Below are positions 1 through 10,297 of a DNA stretch of 64,000 nt, piece by piece. This DNA comes from Pyrus communis (taxonomy: Eukaryota > Streptophyta > Magnoliopsida > Rosales > Rosaceae): NCBI RefSeq assembly GCF_963583255.1, contig NC_084812.1:24552959-24616958 (forward strand). Direction: 5' to 3'. The notes under the pieces were generated by a model, which was not told the DNA's origin, ran no database searches, and was given only the letters and a program-made list of their open reading frames with translations. Positions within the stretch are counted from its first letter, which is position 1. Each line of letters opens with the position of its first letter. The position numbers and the translations under genes are program-made.

Positions 1-604
1 ATCCCTACCTAGCACGAGGCCTTTTGGGAGCTCACTGGCTTCGGGTTCCGTAGGAACTCCGAAGTTAAGCGAGAAGGGGGCTAGAGCAATCCCATGATGG
101 GTAACCCACTGGGAAGTTGCTCGTGAGTTCCCAAAAACAAAACCGTCCCCTAAGGGGGGTGGATTGTGACATCCCAAAGCGGACAATATCGTGCTACGGT
201 GGTGGAGAGGGCCCGGGAAGTGGTGCCGCCCGGGCCGGGATGTGACAAATTTGGTATCAGAGCCTAACCCTGGCTGCGTGTGTGCCGACGAGGACGTCGG
301 GCCCCTAAGGAGGGTGGATTGTGACATCCCACATCACCCAGGGGAGTGATCCTTAAATGTATATTCTCATCCCTACCTAGCACGAGGCCTTTTGGGAGCT
401 CACTGGCTTCGGGTTCCGTAAGAATTCCGAAGTTAAGCGAGAAGGGGGCTAAAGCAATCCCATGATGGGTAACTCACTAGGAAGTTGCTCGTGAGTTCCC
501 AAAAACAAAACCGTGAGGGCGTGGTCGGGGCCCAAAGGGACAATATCGTGCTACGGTGGTGGAGCGGGCCTGGGAAGTGGTGCCGCCCAGGCCGGGATGT
601 GACA
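1..604 (+). mobile_element. Cassandra-type TRIM retrotransposon with 5S rRNA in its LTRs, truncated by the window start
   Basis: A short non-coding LTR element. The left LTR occupies 1-247 and lacks its first ~50 bases because the window starts inside it. A 72-bp internal part (248-319) carries a primer binding site TGGTATCAGAGC, complementary to initiator Met-tRNA, and a purine-rich tract before the right LTR. The right LTR (320-604) starts TGTGACATCCC and ends GGGATGTGACA. Each LTR holds a 107-nt 5S rRNA-like module (26-132 and 394-500) closed by GGGAGCTCAC and GTGAGTTCCC, which pair like 5S helix I. Cassandra elements encode no protein and depend on other retrotransposons. The left LTR has a 29-bp aberrant segment at 147-175 (see findings). 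The target duplication cannot be checked because the left end is outside the window. Confidence 0.9.
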
Positions 605-606
605 AG

Positions 607-775
607 TTTAGTATAATATGTTTAGGTATGAACATTTTAGTACACTAATTTAGTATATTATATTTAGGTACGGACATTTCAGTACACTAATTTAGCATAA
701 TATATTTAGGTATGAACATTTCAGTACACTAGTTTAGTATCATATATTTAGATACAGAATTTTCTATACATTTAT
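607..775. repeat. 42-bp tandem repeat, about four units
   Basis: Units start at 607, 649, 691 and 733, exactly 42 bp apart, each reading TTTAGTATAATATRTTTAGG followed by a GAACATTT-AGTACACTA segment. Degenerate relatives continue to about 900. The DNA is AT-rich and has no coding sign. Confidence 0.85.
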
Positions 776-1043
776 GTTTTTGCATATTTTCTTATGTGCA
801 ACTAATTCACTACAATGTATTTAGATACTACAATATATTTAGGTACGAACATTTCGATACACTAATTTAATAAAATATATTATGATACGGACTTTTAGGT
901 ACAATAATTAGAAGAAGTTAAATAAAATTAATGAATTTAAATATGTATAATAATAATTTTAAATTTTAATGTAGTAACATTAATAAGATATCTATTAAAT
1001 ATTAAAATAAAAATAAAATATGAATTTGAATTAACTACACATT

Positions 1044-1920
1044 CTATATATACTAAAAGCCGGTGGAAAAGCACTGTTCATTAACAGTGCCGTTCCGGTT
1101 TTGCCCCTGATCTAATGTCCACTTTTTTGGCATTTTGAAGATGCTACATGAAATGTCGTTTTTACCCCTTTCCTTCATCTTTTTTTTTCCCGTGTGTTGC
1201 TCGGCTTGGCCGTTTTGCCCTTTTGATTCTAGGTATTTGTTTCCTTTTTCTCTCCTGACTTCGCCTCGCATGCTTCCCTGCAATCCCTGTCGCCATCTCA
1301 CCTTCGATCTATGTGGCACAAAACACAATAAAAAACTATATATACTAAAAGCCAATGGAAAAGCACTGTTCATTAACAGTGCCGTTCCGGTTTTGCCCCT
1401 GATCTAACGCCCACTTTTTTGGCATTTTGAAGATGCTACATGAAATGTCATTTTTACCCCTTTCCTTCATCTTTTTTTTTTTCCCGCGTGTTGCTCGGCT
1501 TGGCCGTTTTCCCCTTTTGATTCTAGGTATTTGTTTCCTTTTTCTTTCCTGACTTCCCCTCGCATGCTTCCCTGCAATCCTTGTCGCCATCTCACCTTCG
1601 ATCTTTGTGGCACAAAACACAATAAAAAACTATATATACTAAAAGCCGGTGGAAAAGCACTGTTCATTAACAGTGTCGTTCCGTTTTTGCCCCTGATCTA
1701 ACTCCCACTTTTTTGGCATTTTGAAGATGCTACATGAAATGTCATTTTTACCCCTTTCCTTCATCTTGTTTTTTCCCGCGTGTTGCTCGGCTTGGCCGTT
1801 TTCCCCTTTTGATTCTAGGTATTTGTTTCCTTTTTCTCTCCTGACTTCCCCTCGCATGCTTCCCTGCTATCCCTGTTGCCATCTCACCTTCGATCCATGT
1901 GGCACAAAACACAATAAAAA
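1044..1920. repeat. Three direct tandem copies of a ~292-bp Helitron-end unit
   Basis: CTATATATACTAAAAGCC recurs at 1044, 1336 and 1630, spaced 292 and 294 bp, and the whole unit is repeated with few differences. Each unit contains a palindromic GCACTGTTCATTAACAGTGC segment, a pyrimidine-rich middle and a CACAAAACACAATAAAAAA end. A degenerate fourth tail is visible near 2040-2090 (GTGGCAAACAACACATTAAAA). ORFs on both strands here repeat with the unit and are not genes. Confidence 0.9.
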
Positions 1921-2099
1921 ATTATAAATAAATTAGATGCATGCACAAAGTAATTATTAAAAATTTTAAGAAGCCCACCTGTCTCTCGTTGCTTTGCCTT
2001 GTGGTTATTTTATTTTTTGGTTTTGCTCCTTTTTTGTCTTCCACATCGAGCTGCAATGATTTGTGGCAAACAACACATTAAAAAATTATAAAAAAAATC

Positions 2100-3896
2100 T
2101 CTTTTTGTTTAAATAGTGTTACAAGTTTTGTCTTTATTTTTTTCCTAATAGGTGGACTTAAAAATGATCAAGTATGCAGGGGAATGGTAGGATCAACATA
2201 TCAAAGGTAGAGATCGACTCTTTCTCTCATGTTAAACTTATACTGTGATGTTTATTATTATTAAATTTTGAAAAAATAATTGCAAATAGAGTGATATCTA
2301 TTTCATTGTATGTTTACTTCGGAGATTTTGGATAATAGTCATGAATTATGGTGTTAGTGCATCTCTATTTTTATTTTTTTTCACTTTTATGCATACTGTT
2401 TATAGCTAAATGATTTTTATTTGGGTCTTCCAAATTTTTTAACTATTACTCTGATGAAGTTATATTCATTTTTGATTCATTGGTTTCAAGTATGGCCGTT
2501 GACTATGTGAATTTTAAGTTTTGCACAGTTAGGAGACTAGATGGTAATGTTTCATTTCTCTTTCTTCCTTCTTATTTTCTCAGCCACGAGTCTTAATAAG
2601 ATATGATTGACCAAGATTTTGTTAATCATTTTAACACGTATGAGATAAGATATTTACTTTTTATGATACATTTCTAATTTTTGCACATTACTTGATTTAC
2701 TATTGTTATATGGTTTAGAGATTTTTATGTTAAGTGTGTCACTATATTGTTGTAATAGTTAAATTGGATGTAATATGAAGTGTTGAGATAAAACTAGGCA
2801 CAACTAATTATCTTTAACTTCTTGAGATACATTCATTGTTTGATTTAGCCTTTAACTGATAAATCTTTAATTATAATTGGTTTTTTTAGTTTACTTGTAT
2901 CAGAACTGATAACCATATTAAAAGGCAGTAAAAATTAAAGTCTGCCTGTTTTGATGACAACTGATAAATATACAGGTCTGCACTGTATATTGGTTGATGA
3001 AAAGGTGAGCAATCATTACTTAATGATCTTAAGTAATAAATAATTAGTATTGCTCATTGGAAATTTGTTAATTGTTTCAATGCATATGATCTAACGTTTC
3101 TGCTTTCTGTAATAAACACTATCTAGGATCTTTATTTTTTTGGTCAAAAACACCATTTGGGATCTGTTTGTCACCTTTAGACATTGCTTAATTTTGTATT
3201 GTCAAATGATATATATTTTCATAATTAGTGTCTATATAGTACATGGATTTTTTTTTTATAATATTCAGTGTTCTATTCTTTGTATTAGATCTTTTTATGC
3301 TTAAAACAACTTTTTTAAAGTGTTATTTAAAATGGTTAATTGATAGTTACTGTTTGCCTATGCATATTCTTGCGTAGTATTTACTATGCACATGCATATT
3401 CATGTTATACTACATGTAATGTTCACTGTTATTCACTTATTTACATGATATTTAACAATATTATTTACTTGCATTCTTCCCCATGCTGAATTGTCAAGCA
3501 ACAATCAATATAAACTTATATGAATTTTGTTTCTTCATTGTTAATCTACTGATGCTAGTGATAATTTAAGCTTCTACATTCTTAACATTTTTCATATTTG
3601 ACTTGCAGGATTAGTTTCATGTACACCTTTCCGCAACTGATTGTTCCGTCTTTTCCCCTCACTATGTATAATTTTAGTCAAATTGAACTACTTTTTAAAA
3701 CTTGAGATTTAATTGAAGTGCAAAGAACTTAGTTAAATGAAAGTTTACTTTGGTTTGATGACATTTACATGATTATTAGGTCCACAATCATTGGATGCAT
3801 TATCTTTTATATCTTTTAATCATAATGTCATAAAATTTTCAATCTCGCAACAACACGCAGGTTATACTTTCCGCAGCCATGCGCAGGTCACATTTT
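2100..3896. other. Internal Helitron-like region, no intact gene
   Basis: AT-rich DNA with scattered short exon-like pieces next to GT and AG dinucleotides, for example near 2490-2545 and 2976-3004. The latter encodes a peptide like the replication protein A/DUF223 OB fold. No continuous reading frame links them, so this looks like a decayed gene fragment carried in the element. Confidence 0.35.
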
Positions 3897-3900
3897 CTAG

Positions 3901-4683
3901 TTAAAAGACTAAAAGCAATATTCAATCTAATACTAGGTTTTTATTAAATTTTAATCTTCTTCAAAAATAAAAGTTTAAAAACCACAAAAATAAAACCAGA
4001 AAATTGAAATGAGTAGGTTGCTCAAATAATGTTTTGAATCCCCTTTTTTTAACGCAAGCAGGTTTAGAGAAAGAGTGCGGGAACTCAACAAGAGACCCAA
4101 GAGTAAGTTATCGGGAAGTTATTATTTACACATTTAAAATGGTTTCAAAATTGATCATAAGTTTCAATTTTTTTCTCATGTAGCACACTAGAATTTTAAT
4201 ATTGTATCAATTTATATATATTTTGACTTTTTAAAAATCTAACTTTACTTAAATTAACAAGTTCTTTTTGTAAATATTACTCAAATATGGCTTATATATC
4301 AATTAAAACTAATTTTATGTTCACAATGTCATCAATTGTCTTTTTACTTTTCTTTTTCATAGGCGTGGGAATAGTTGGGTTCAATGTAATTTTAGGATAA
4401 AACCCAAACTGAAAATGAATTTTTTTTGTGGTTCAGTTCGGTACGATTTTGAAGCTTGAATCAAAATGGAACCAAACAATTTGGTTGCAGTTTGATTTCA
4501 AACAGTTTTGATTTCGATTTCAATTTCAAACCATGTGCAAATTAAATGCTTATGGCATTAATACAACCCAATTAAAAAGGTCTACATCAACAACAATAGT
4601 ACAAAAAGATAACACTAATCATTCAAAACGAAATATCAATTCCTATATGACATAATTTTGATGGACAGCCAATGTGGCTGCTG
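3901..4683. other. AT-rich spacer with a degenerate GGTTCGGTT-type repeat
   Basis: No gene seen. The stretch 4370-4540 is rich in GGTTCAGTTCGGT and GATTTCAAAC motifs, like the longer inverted-repeat element at 52215-52945, and is probably a decayed relative of it. Confidence 0.4.
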
Positions 4684-5112
4684 TGACACACCCCGACCGA
4701 GATCAAGGCATGCTGGGTGTCACGTGGAAGTGACGTAACCATGTGCACAGTGCGGAAGCTAATAAAATAATAATAAAAGTACGAATAAATAAAAAACTAG
4801 CTATACACAGCGTAGAAACATATATGTGCAAGCGTAAGTGTGAAAACAAAGTTCAGAGCACGAAGACCTAATGCAGTTCGGGAGAAACAACACTACAAAA
4901 ACACACCCAAAGGTGGTCCTACACTGGTGATAATCTGTCAGATATGCCGGGAAAATCCTCTGGGTAGCCACCACAAGTGCTAGCCAACTAGAACCTGGAA
5001 GGGCGCAAAACAGAAAGCGTGAGTGGGCAAAAACAAAACTTCTCAAAAACCATTTCATAAACAAAGTTCTAACGTCTCGCCGTAAAACCTGTATACTTCC
5101 CAGAAAAATAGA

Positions 5113-5145
<33 letters not shown>

Positions 5146-5657
5146 AGTCATGCTCAGAAATATGCCATGCCAAATGCCTCGAAATAAAATGCAAGTGCTC
5201 AGGAAATGTCAAATCAATGTCATGTAATCTGTCAGCCGGAGTCACCTAACGTGACTTGTACGGCTGAATCTAGATCTCAAATCTCCATCTCACTAACTAT
5301 ACATGCGCACGAGTCGGAACCACCTAGAGTGGTCTGTACGACAGGACTGGGTGTAATATAAGTACGCTCAAGTGCTACGATCACGTGAAGGCTGGGCGAA
5401 TAATCGCGGGTCACCTACGAGTCGGAACCACCTAAAGTGGTCTGTACGACATGATTGTGCACCTAACTTGGATCCAAGATGAGCGTGTGGTGCGGGAGGT
5501 GAACATCACGTGAAGGACTGTGCCCAACTCTGGGCGGGAGCACTAACACCGGGGGTGCAGGTTATGAGCTCTCTATGCATCTCAAATCACTACTGAACAT
5601 AAGCGTAAACCATACTCACCTGGCACTTACCTGTGCGCCCGCAACACCAACATACAA

Positions 5658-5710
<53 letters not shown>

Positions 5711-6914
5711 CATACTACTAATAATGCATAAACAAACGGCAAACATAATGCATGGCGTATAAATGTATAAACGTTTCCATTCATTTTTTGGGAAAAACAT
5801 AAGTATATAGGTATATACGGAAAACCAAAAGCCAACTCACTGGTATGTAGAATGGTCGTAACCCCTTTGCCTTGAGTGACCGCGCTCATCCTCGGGATAG
5901 GTCTCACCTATATGCGAAACAACTATAAAAACGTTAATTTTAAAGCACATAACCAACGTTACGAAATAACTTCTCATACAATGCTCAAATGGGGTGTATG
6001 AATACACCAACGTAATCTACTCAACCTCAGGAACATCCCCATATTTTTAGAAAAACTTTCCGACGCCGCACGTGCCGGCCAAGGCACGGCCACACGCGCC
6101 GCCCACGCGCAGACACGTGTCTGGCACACTGACGGTGTCAGTTAACGCCGTCAGGAATATTCCGTTAAATCTAACTGATGCCGTTAACGCCGTTAGGAAT
6201 ATTCTATCCAAACTGATAGAATATTCCATCATCTTCTCCGGCCAAACTCCGGCCCTGTCGCCGGCGCTGGAAAACCGGGAAAACTTTAAAACCTTGTATC
6301 TTCTTCGTTTTTCAACCAAATTTCACAAAATTGGTACCAAAATGAAGCTTACAACAAGAGGAACAAATCCATACCACTTTCAAGCACTAAAACCCACGGA
6401 ATCTCGCCGGGAAAACACCACCAACTCCGGCCAAGCTTGTAACTCACGATCCCAACGTCCAAAACCTTCAAACGAACCACCCCAAGCCTCCTAAGGACCT
6501 TACCAAGCTTCCTACAAGCTTGAAATTCCCAAAAACACAAGAATTAACGTGTGCATGAACAGTAACCAAATCGGGGGATCTCAAGTTCGACGTGAAAACG
6601 AATGTATCCTTACCTGAAATGGGTATGGTTGAACTCCTAAGGACCGCACGAGCACGAATAAGTAATTTGTTTCCTCGATCTGTGAAGGTTTCAATGGTTT
6701 TGGGTGTGTCCGTACATATGGGGATAAGAATGGGAGAGAGAGAGAGAGGGAAATGGACAATGGTACGGGACAGGGAAAGGGGTGAGGGAGTGTGTGTGTG
6801 GTCCAAAATCCACCAACCAAGGCCCAAAAATGACCACACAACAAAACAACCATGCTAGAGGCAAAATTGTCATTTCACCCCTACAGTACGAAAAATCCGG
6901 GATGGGCTGTCACA
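4684..6914 (-). mobile_element. Solo-LTR-like element, copy A (2231 bp)
   Basis: Read on the minus strand it starts TGTGACAGCCCATCCCGG and ends GGGGTGTGTCA, the TG...CA form of an LTR. It is flanked by a perfect 5-bp target duplication TGCTG at 4679-4683 and 6915-6919. No gag, pol, primer binding site or second LTR is present, so it is most simply a solo LTR left by recombination between two LTRs; a large non-autonomous element is the alternative. The same family occurs in the opposite orientation at 41259-43883. Copy A carries two AT microsatellites (5119-5145 and 5670-5706) and repeated short hairpin modules (5235-5450). Reading frames of 63-140 codons inside it are not conserved as proteins. 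Confidence 0.8.
5310..5450. repeat. Duplicated hairpin module inside copy A
   Basis: GAGTCGGAACCACCTA followed by GAGTGGTCTGTACGAC occurs at about 5310-5342 and, nearly unchanged, at 5418-5450. Each contains the inverted pair CCACCT/AGTGG. A weaker related module lies at 5235-5265. Copy B shows a single equivalent near 43228-43275. Confidence 0.7.
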
Positions 6915-8018
6915 TGCTGGCTGCCAAATTTCAAAATTATTTTTAGTGATTAATAAATATTTTTCATCATTTTATTATTATTTTTTTAAAAGTACTTATT
7001 ACAATTATTAAAAGTCAATAATGTAATAAATAATAATTTAAATTTGACATATCAGGGTGAGAATTAAGACCATTTCCAAAAAAAATGTTAAATTTTAAAC
7101 ACAAAATTTGAATTTGAAGGCTTATGTGGCACGTTGATTTTTATTTTTATTTTTAATTTTGTTCTTCAAACAATATGTCCAATTTAAACCATTATTTATC
7201 ACATTATTTACTTTTTATAGTTGTAATTAGGATTTTAAAACAAAATATAAGTATAAAAATTATGAAAAGCATTTATTAATTATTAAAAACAGATTTGAAA
7301 CTGCTGTCAAATATGGCAGCAACTTCTGCCTTTTTATGTCATGCCACATAGAAATTGGCATTTCAATTGGAAAACACTAATGATGTCTTTAATTATCGTT
7401 ATTGCTGATGTAGATATTTTGACATTTTATTTGAAGATGCTCTAAACTTTAAAAAAAAAAAAAATCAAAGTCCCATATAAACCTTCAAATTTAAACTTTA
7501 TGTTTAAAATTTGATATTTCTTTTGGAATTTGTAATGGCATAAAAGATATAATGAAATTTGAAATGCAAACTTATCCTTAACTTTTTTTCAGAGCGTTCA
7601 GTTAATACTTAATATAAATTGAGTAATGAAAGAAATTCAAATACAAGTCGAGGAAGTAAATTGCATGAAAATAAAATAATCTAAACTTGGGCTACACATA
7701 CTAGGATAGGAATTCAAGAGAATATAAAATGACAAGTTGTGTGCTTCATCGGAGATCTTTTTCTTTTCTTCAGAACTTGTTTTTATAAGGCTCGGCGGAG
7801 ATCCAATAAGGTACTGTTTAGTACGCGGTGGGGATGAAATGGAATAGAGATTTCGTTTTATGTTTGATATGCGTATGACGGAACAGGACAGTTGTTCTGT
7901 TTTGAATTTGGTAAGCGCATGACGGAACTGATCCGAACCGAAAAATTAAATGACTAACTTATCTCTGCTCCATCTGTTGTTTGGTTGAAGTTTCCTGTTT
8001 AACCCGCTACATCGGAGT
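6915..8018. other. AT-rich intergenic region, no gene
   Basis: No reading frame, RNA gene or clear terminal repeats recognised. Poly-A and poly-T runs occur near 7450-7465. Sequence motifs such as GAAGATGCTCTAAAC near 7433 suggest old MITE remains, but I cannot define ends. Confidence 0.4.
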
Positions 8019-8204
8019 TCAAACTCTCATCTTCCTCGTCCAGCTTGAAGTAGTAAAATCGCCTCTAAATTGTGATTAAAAAAATGGAAAATTATGCTAA
8101 ATAGAGTTTTTCAAACTCTCATCTTCCTCGTCCAGCTTGAAGTAGTAAAATCGCCTCTAAATTGTAATTAAAAAAATGGAAAATTATGCTAAATAGAGTT
8201 TGGG
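8019..8204. repeat. 92-bp tandem duplication
   Basis: The sequence starting TCAAACTCTCATCTTCCTCG at 8019 is repeated from 8111, almost unchanged, down to AAATTATGCTAAATAGAG. The second copy runs straight into the gene fragment that follows, so the duplication sits in what would be its upstream or intron region. Confidence 0.9.
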
Positions 8205-8275
8205 AAGTAATTGTTCTATTTTTGAATCTCTAAGACATAGATCTTGTTCTTTTCTGTATTATTGCAGGGTTTGAA

Positions 8276-8757
8276 ATGTCTCACAGTTTAGAAGAAATGG
8301 AGGCCGGTGAGTCCGAGTTTGTTTTAATTTATTTAGTTTAAACATTTTGGTTCAAGTTCAAGATGTTCATGCTTGCTGTCTGTATCCATTTAGTCATGTA
8401 ATGGTTTTAACATTTAGGAAAATTGGCACAAAATATACGCGATGACTAGAGAAGCTATTCTTGGAGCACAAGAGAGCCTCGTCAAAATCTGAAAATGACT
8501 TGTTTGATCTTAACAACAAACTTGAGTTGAGTGAAACACAGAAGAAACAGTTCGAGGAAATTCTGGTGCAGAATGTGTTACGAATGCAAGAGCTGCCGAA
8601 AAAGCACGATCAGAGCAAAGCCGGAGAACATTGAGCTTCAGAAAAAGCTTGTCCAGAGTTAAACCCTGGAAAAAGATGTTCAGAAGAAGCACGAGGAGAG
8701 TGAAGCTCGGAGAAAAGAGCTCCATAAAAAGTTTGAGCAGAGTGAAGCGTTAGTGGC
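8276..8757 (+). pseudogene. Decayed coiled-coil protein fragment
   Basis: A short start-like segment encoding MSHSLEEMEAG lies at 8276. From about 8430 the plus strand encodes charged heptad-like peptides (KKLVQS, KKHEESEARR, KELHKKFEQSEA) broken by stops and frame changes. The repeating K/E/Q/S-EA pattern is that of a long coiled coil. It could come from a family such as the XS/XH-domain FDM/IDN2 proteins or a myosin-like plant protein, but no diagnostic domain is visible. Upstream 8260-8275 looks like an intron acceptor (tattattgcag before GGTTTG). Reverse-strand ORFs over it are shadows. Confidence 0.4.
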
Positions 8758-8889
8758 TCCGTGCTGCTGCCTGCTGGAGACAGCAAAAGACCCGGAAATT
8801 GTTTTGATTTTCGAATAAAAATCAACGAAGAAACAAACCCAGCAAATAAAATTACACAAAAAAAGAAACCCACAAATTATTTCGAGTTT

Positions 8890-9158
8890 CATTGACGTTG
8901 GTAAGGAAAAGATTGAAGCTTTTTCACTAATTTTTGGAAGAACACAGCAAAAATAGAATAGAAGATAATTTTACTCTTGAACTACTGATTACAAGACACC
9001 TCCCCCAGCCACCCAATTAAAACACATCTTACAAGACAAATACCAAAAGCCTTCTTGATAAACCCCCTTATGCATGCATCATATATAATTATTTTTTTGA
9101 AGTATTTAATTGATGCATTATTGCATTATTGTATTTCGTTCTTTCTTTTTTTTCCTTT
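8890..9158. other. AT-rich spacer, no gene
   Basis: Nothing recognised apart from poly-T near 9145-9155. It separates the coiled-coil fragment from the triplicated repeat. Confidence 0.4.
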
Positions 9159-9159
9159 C

Positions 9160-10297
9160 ATTTGTGATAAAGCATAACGATTTCTGTAGTACAGTACAGA
9201 AATTTAAATGTTCATATCTGTTAAAAATGGTTCAAGTTACTTTGTACAGAAATTTAGAGTTACTTTGACTGAATTTTACTTTAGGTCGACTGAATTATTA
9301 ATCAATTAACCAATAGGTCCCAGAACATTAAAATATGGTAGCGCTAAGCAACTATGTTTGTGTATTGGGCTTTGTTTAAAGTTACGAGGTTAGTTTATAA
9401 AAAAAAAATCGTTATTGGGCTTCAACCTTTAGAGCAAGGTATAGTGGGAAAGTAACGTTTGTGAGAAACTAATAACAACCGGTAGAATCAAAGTCACTAT
9501 ACTATTAAATATGAATATTAATTACTTACTTTTAGATCATTTGTAATAAAGCATAACGATTTCTGCAGTACGGGTACATAAATTTAAATGTTGATATCTG
9601 TTAAAAATGGTTCAAGTTACTTTGTATAGAAATTTAGAGTTACTTTGACTGAATTTTAATTTAGGTCGACTAAATTATTAATCAATTAACCAATAGGTCC
9701 CAGAATGTTAAAATACAGTAGCGCTAAGCAACTGTGTTTGTGTATTGGGCTTTGTTTAAAGTTACTGGGCTAGTTTATCCAAAAAAAAAAAAACATTATT
9801 GGGCTTCAACCTTTAAAACAAGGTATAGTGGAAAAGTAACGCTTGTGAGAAACCAATAGCAACTGATAGAATCAAAGCCAATGTACTATTAAATATGAAT
9901 ATTAATTATTTACTTTTAGATCATTTGTGATAAAGCATAATGATTTCTGCAGTACGGGTACAGAAATTAAAATGTTGATATCTATTAAAAATGGTTCAAG
10001 TTACCTTATACAAAAATTTAGAATTACTTTGAATGAATTTTACTTTGGGTCGACTAAATTATTAATCAATTAACCAATAGGTCACAGAATGTTAAAATAC
10101 GGTAGCACTAAGCAATTGTGTTTGTGTATTGGGCTTGTTTAAAGTTACTGGGCTAGTTTATCCAAAAAAAAAAAAGGTTATTGGGCTTCAACCTTTAAAG
10201 CAAGGTATAATGGGAAAGTAAGGCTTGTGGGAAAGTAAGGTAGAATCAAAGCCAATGTACTATTAAATATGAATATTAATTATTTACTTTTAGATCA
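9160..10297. repeat. ~380-bp tandem repeat, three copies
   Basis: Copies begin at about 9161, 9540 and 9924 with TTTGTGATAAAGCATAACGA and each ends with TATTTACTTTTAGATCA. They share the internal landmarks TAATCAATTAACCAATAGGT, a run of 8-12 A residues followed by a TTATTGGGCTTCAACC segment, and TACTATTAAATATGAATATT. Divergence is modest (scattered substitutions, poly-A length changes, and a loss of ~20 bp in the third copy near 10225). No protein is encoded. Confidence 0.9.

Larger units (their letters stand above)
1043..3900 (+). mobile_element. Helitron-like non-autonomous element
   Basis: The left end reads TCTATATATACTAAAAGCC, which fits the TC start of plant Helitrons. The right end reads GCGCAGGTCACATTTTCTAG followed by T, which fits the CTRR-T end, and a small stem (CGCA-gcca-TGCG) lies about 15 bases before it. 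Helitrons are rolling-circle transposons that make no target duplication. The element has no long ORF. A short segment near 2976-3004 translates as GLHCILVDEKG, resembling the OB-fold (DUF223/replication protein A) motif that plant Helitrons often carry. This is consistent with, but does not prove, the assignment. The 5' flanking base is T rather than the usual A, which lowers confidence. Confidence 0.5.

Noticed and set aside
607..775. Regular repeats that might be a CRISPR array
   Set aside because: The 42-bp units are contiguous without unique spacers, and the genome is a plant's.
1053..1927. Several similar open frames on both strands
   Set aside because: They follow the three tandem Helitron-end units and are not under coding constraint.
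4801..5907. Frames with runs of I and Y
   Set aside because: These are translations of the AT microsatellites in copy A.
6072..6873. Cluster of six overlapping frames at the end of copy A
   Set aside because: No frame shows a domain or is kept in copy B at the matching place.
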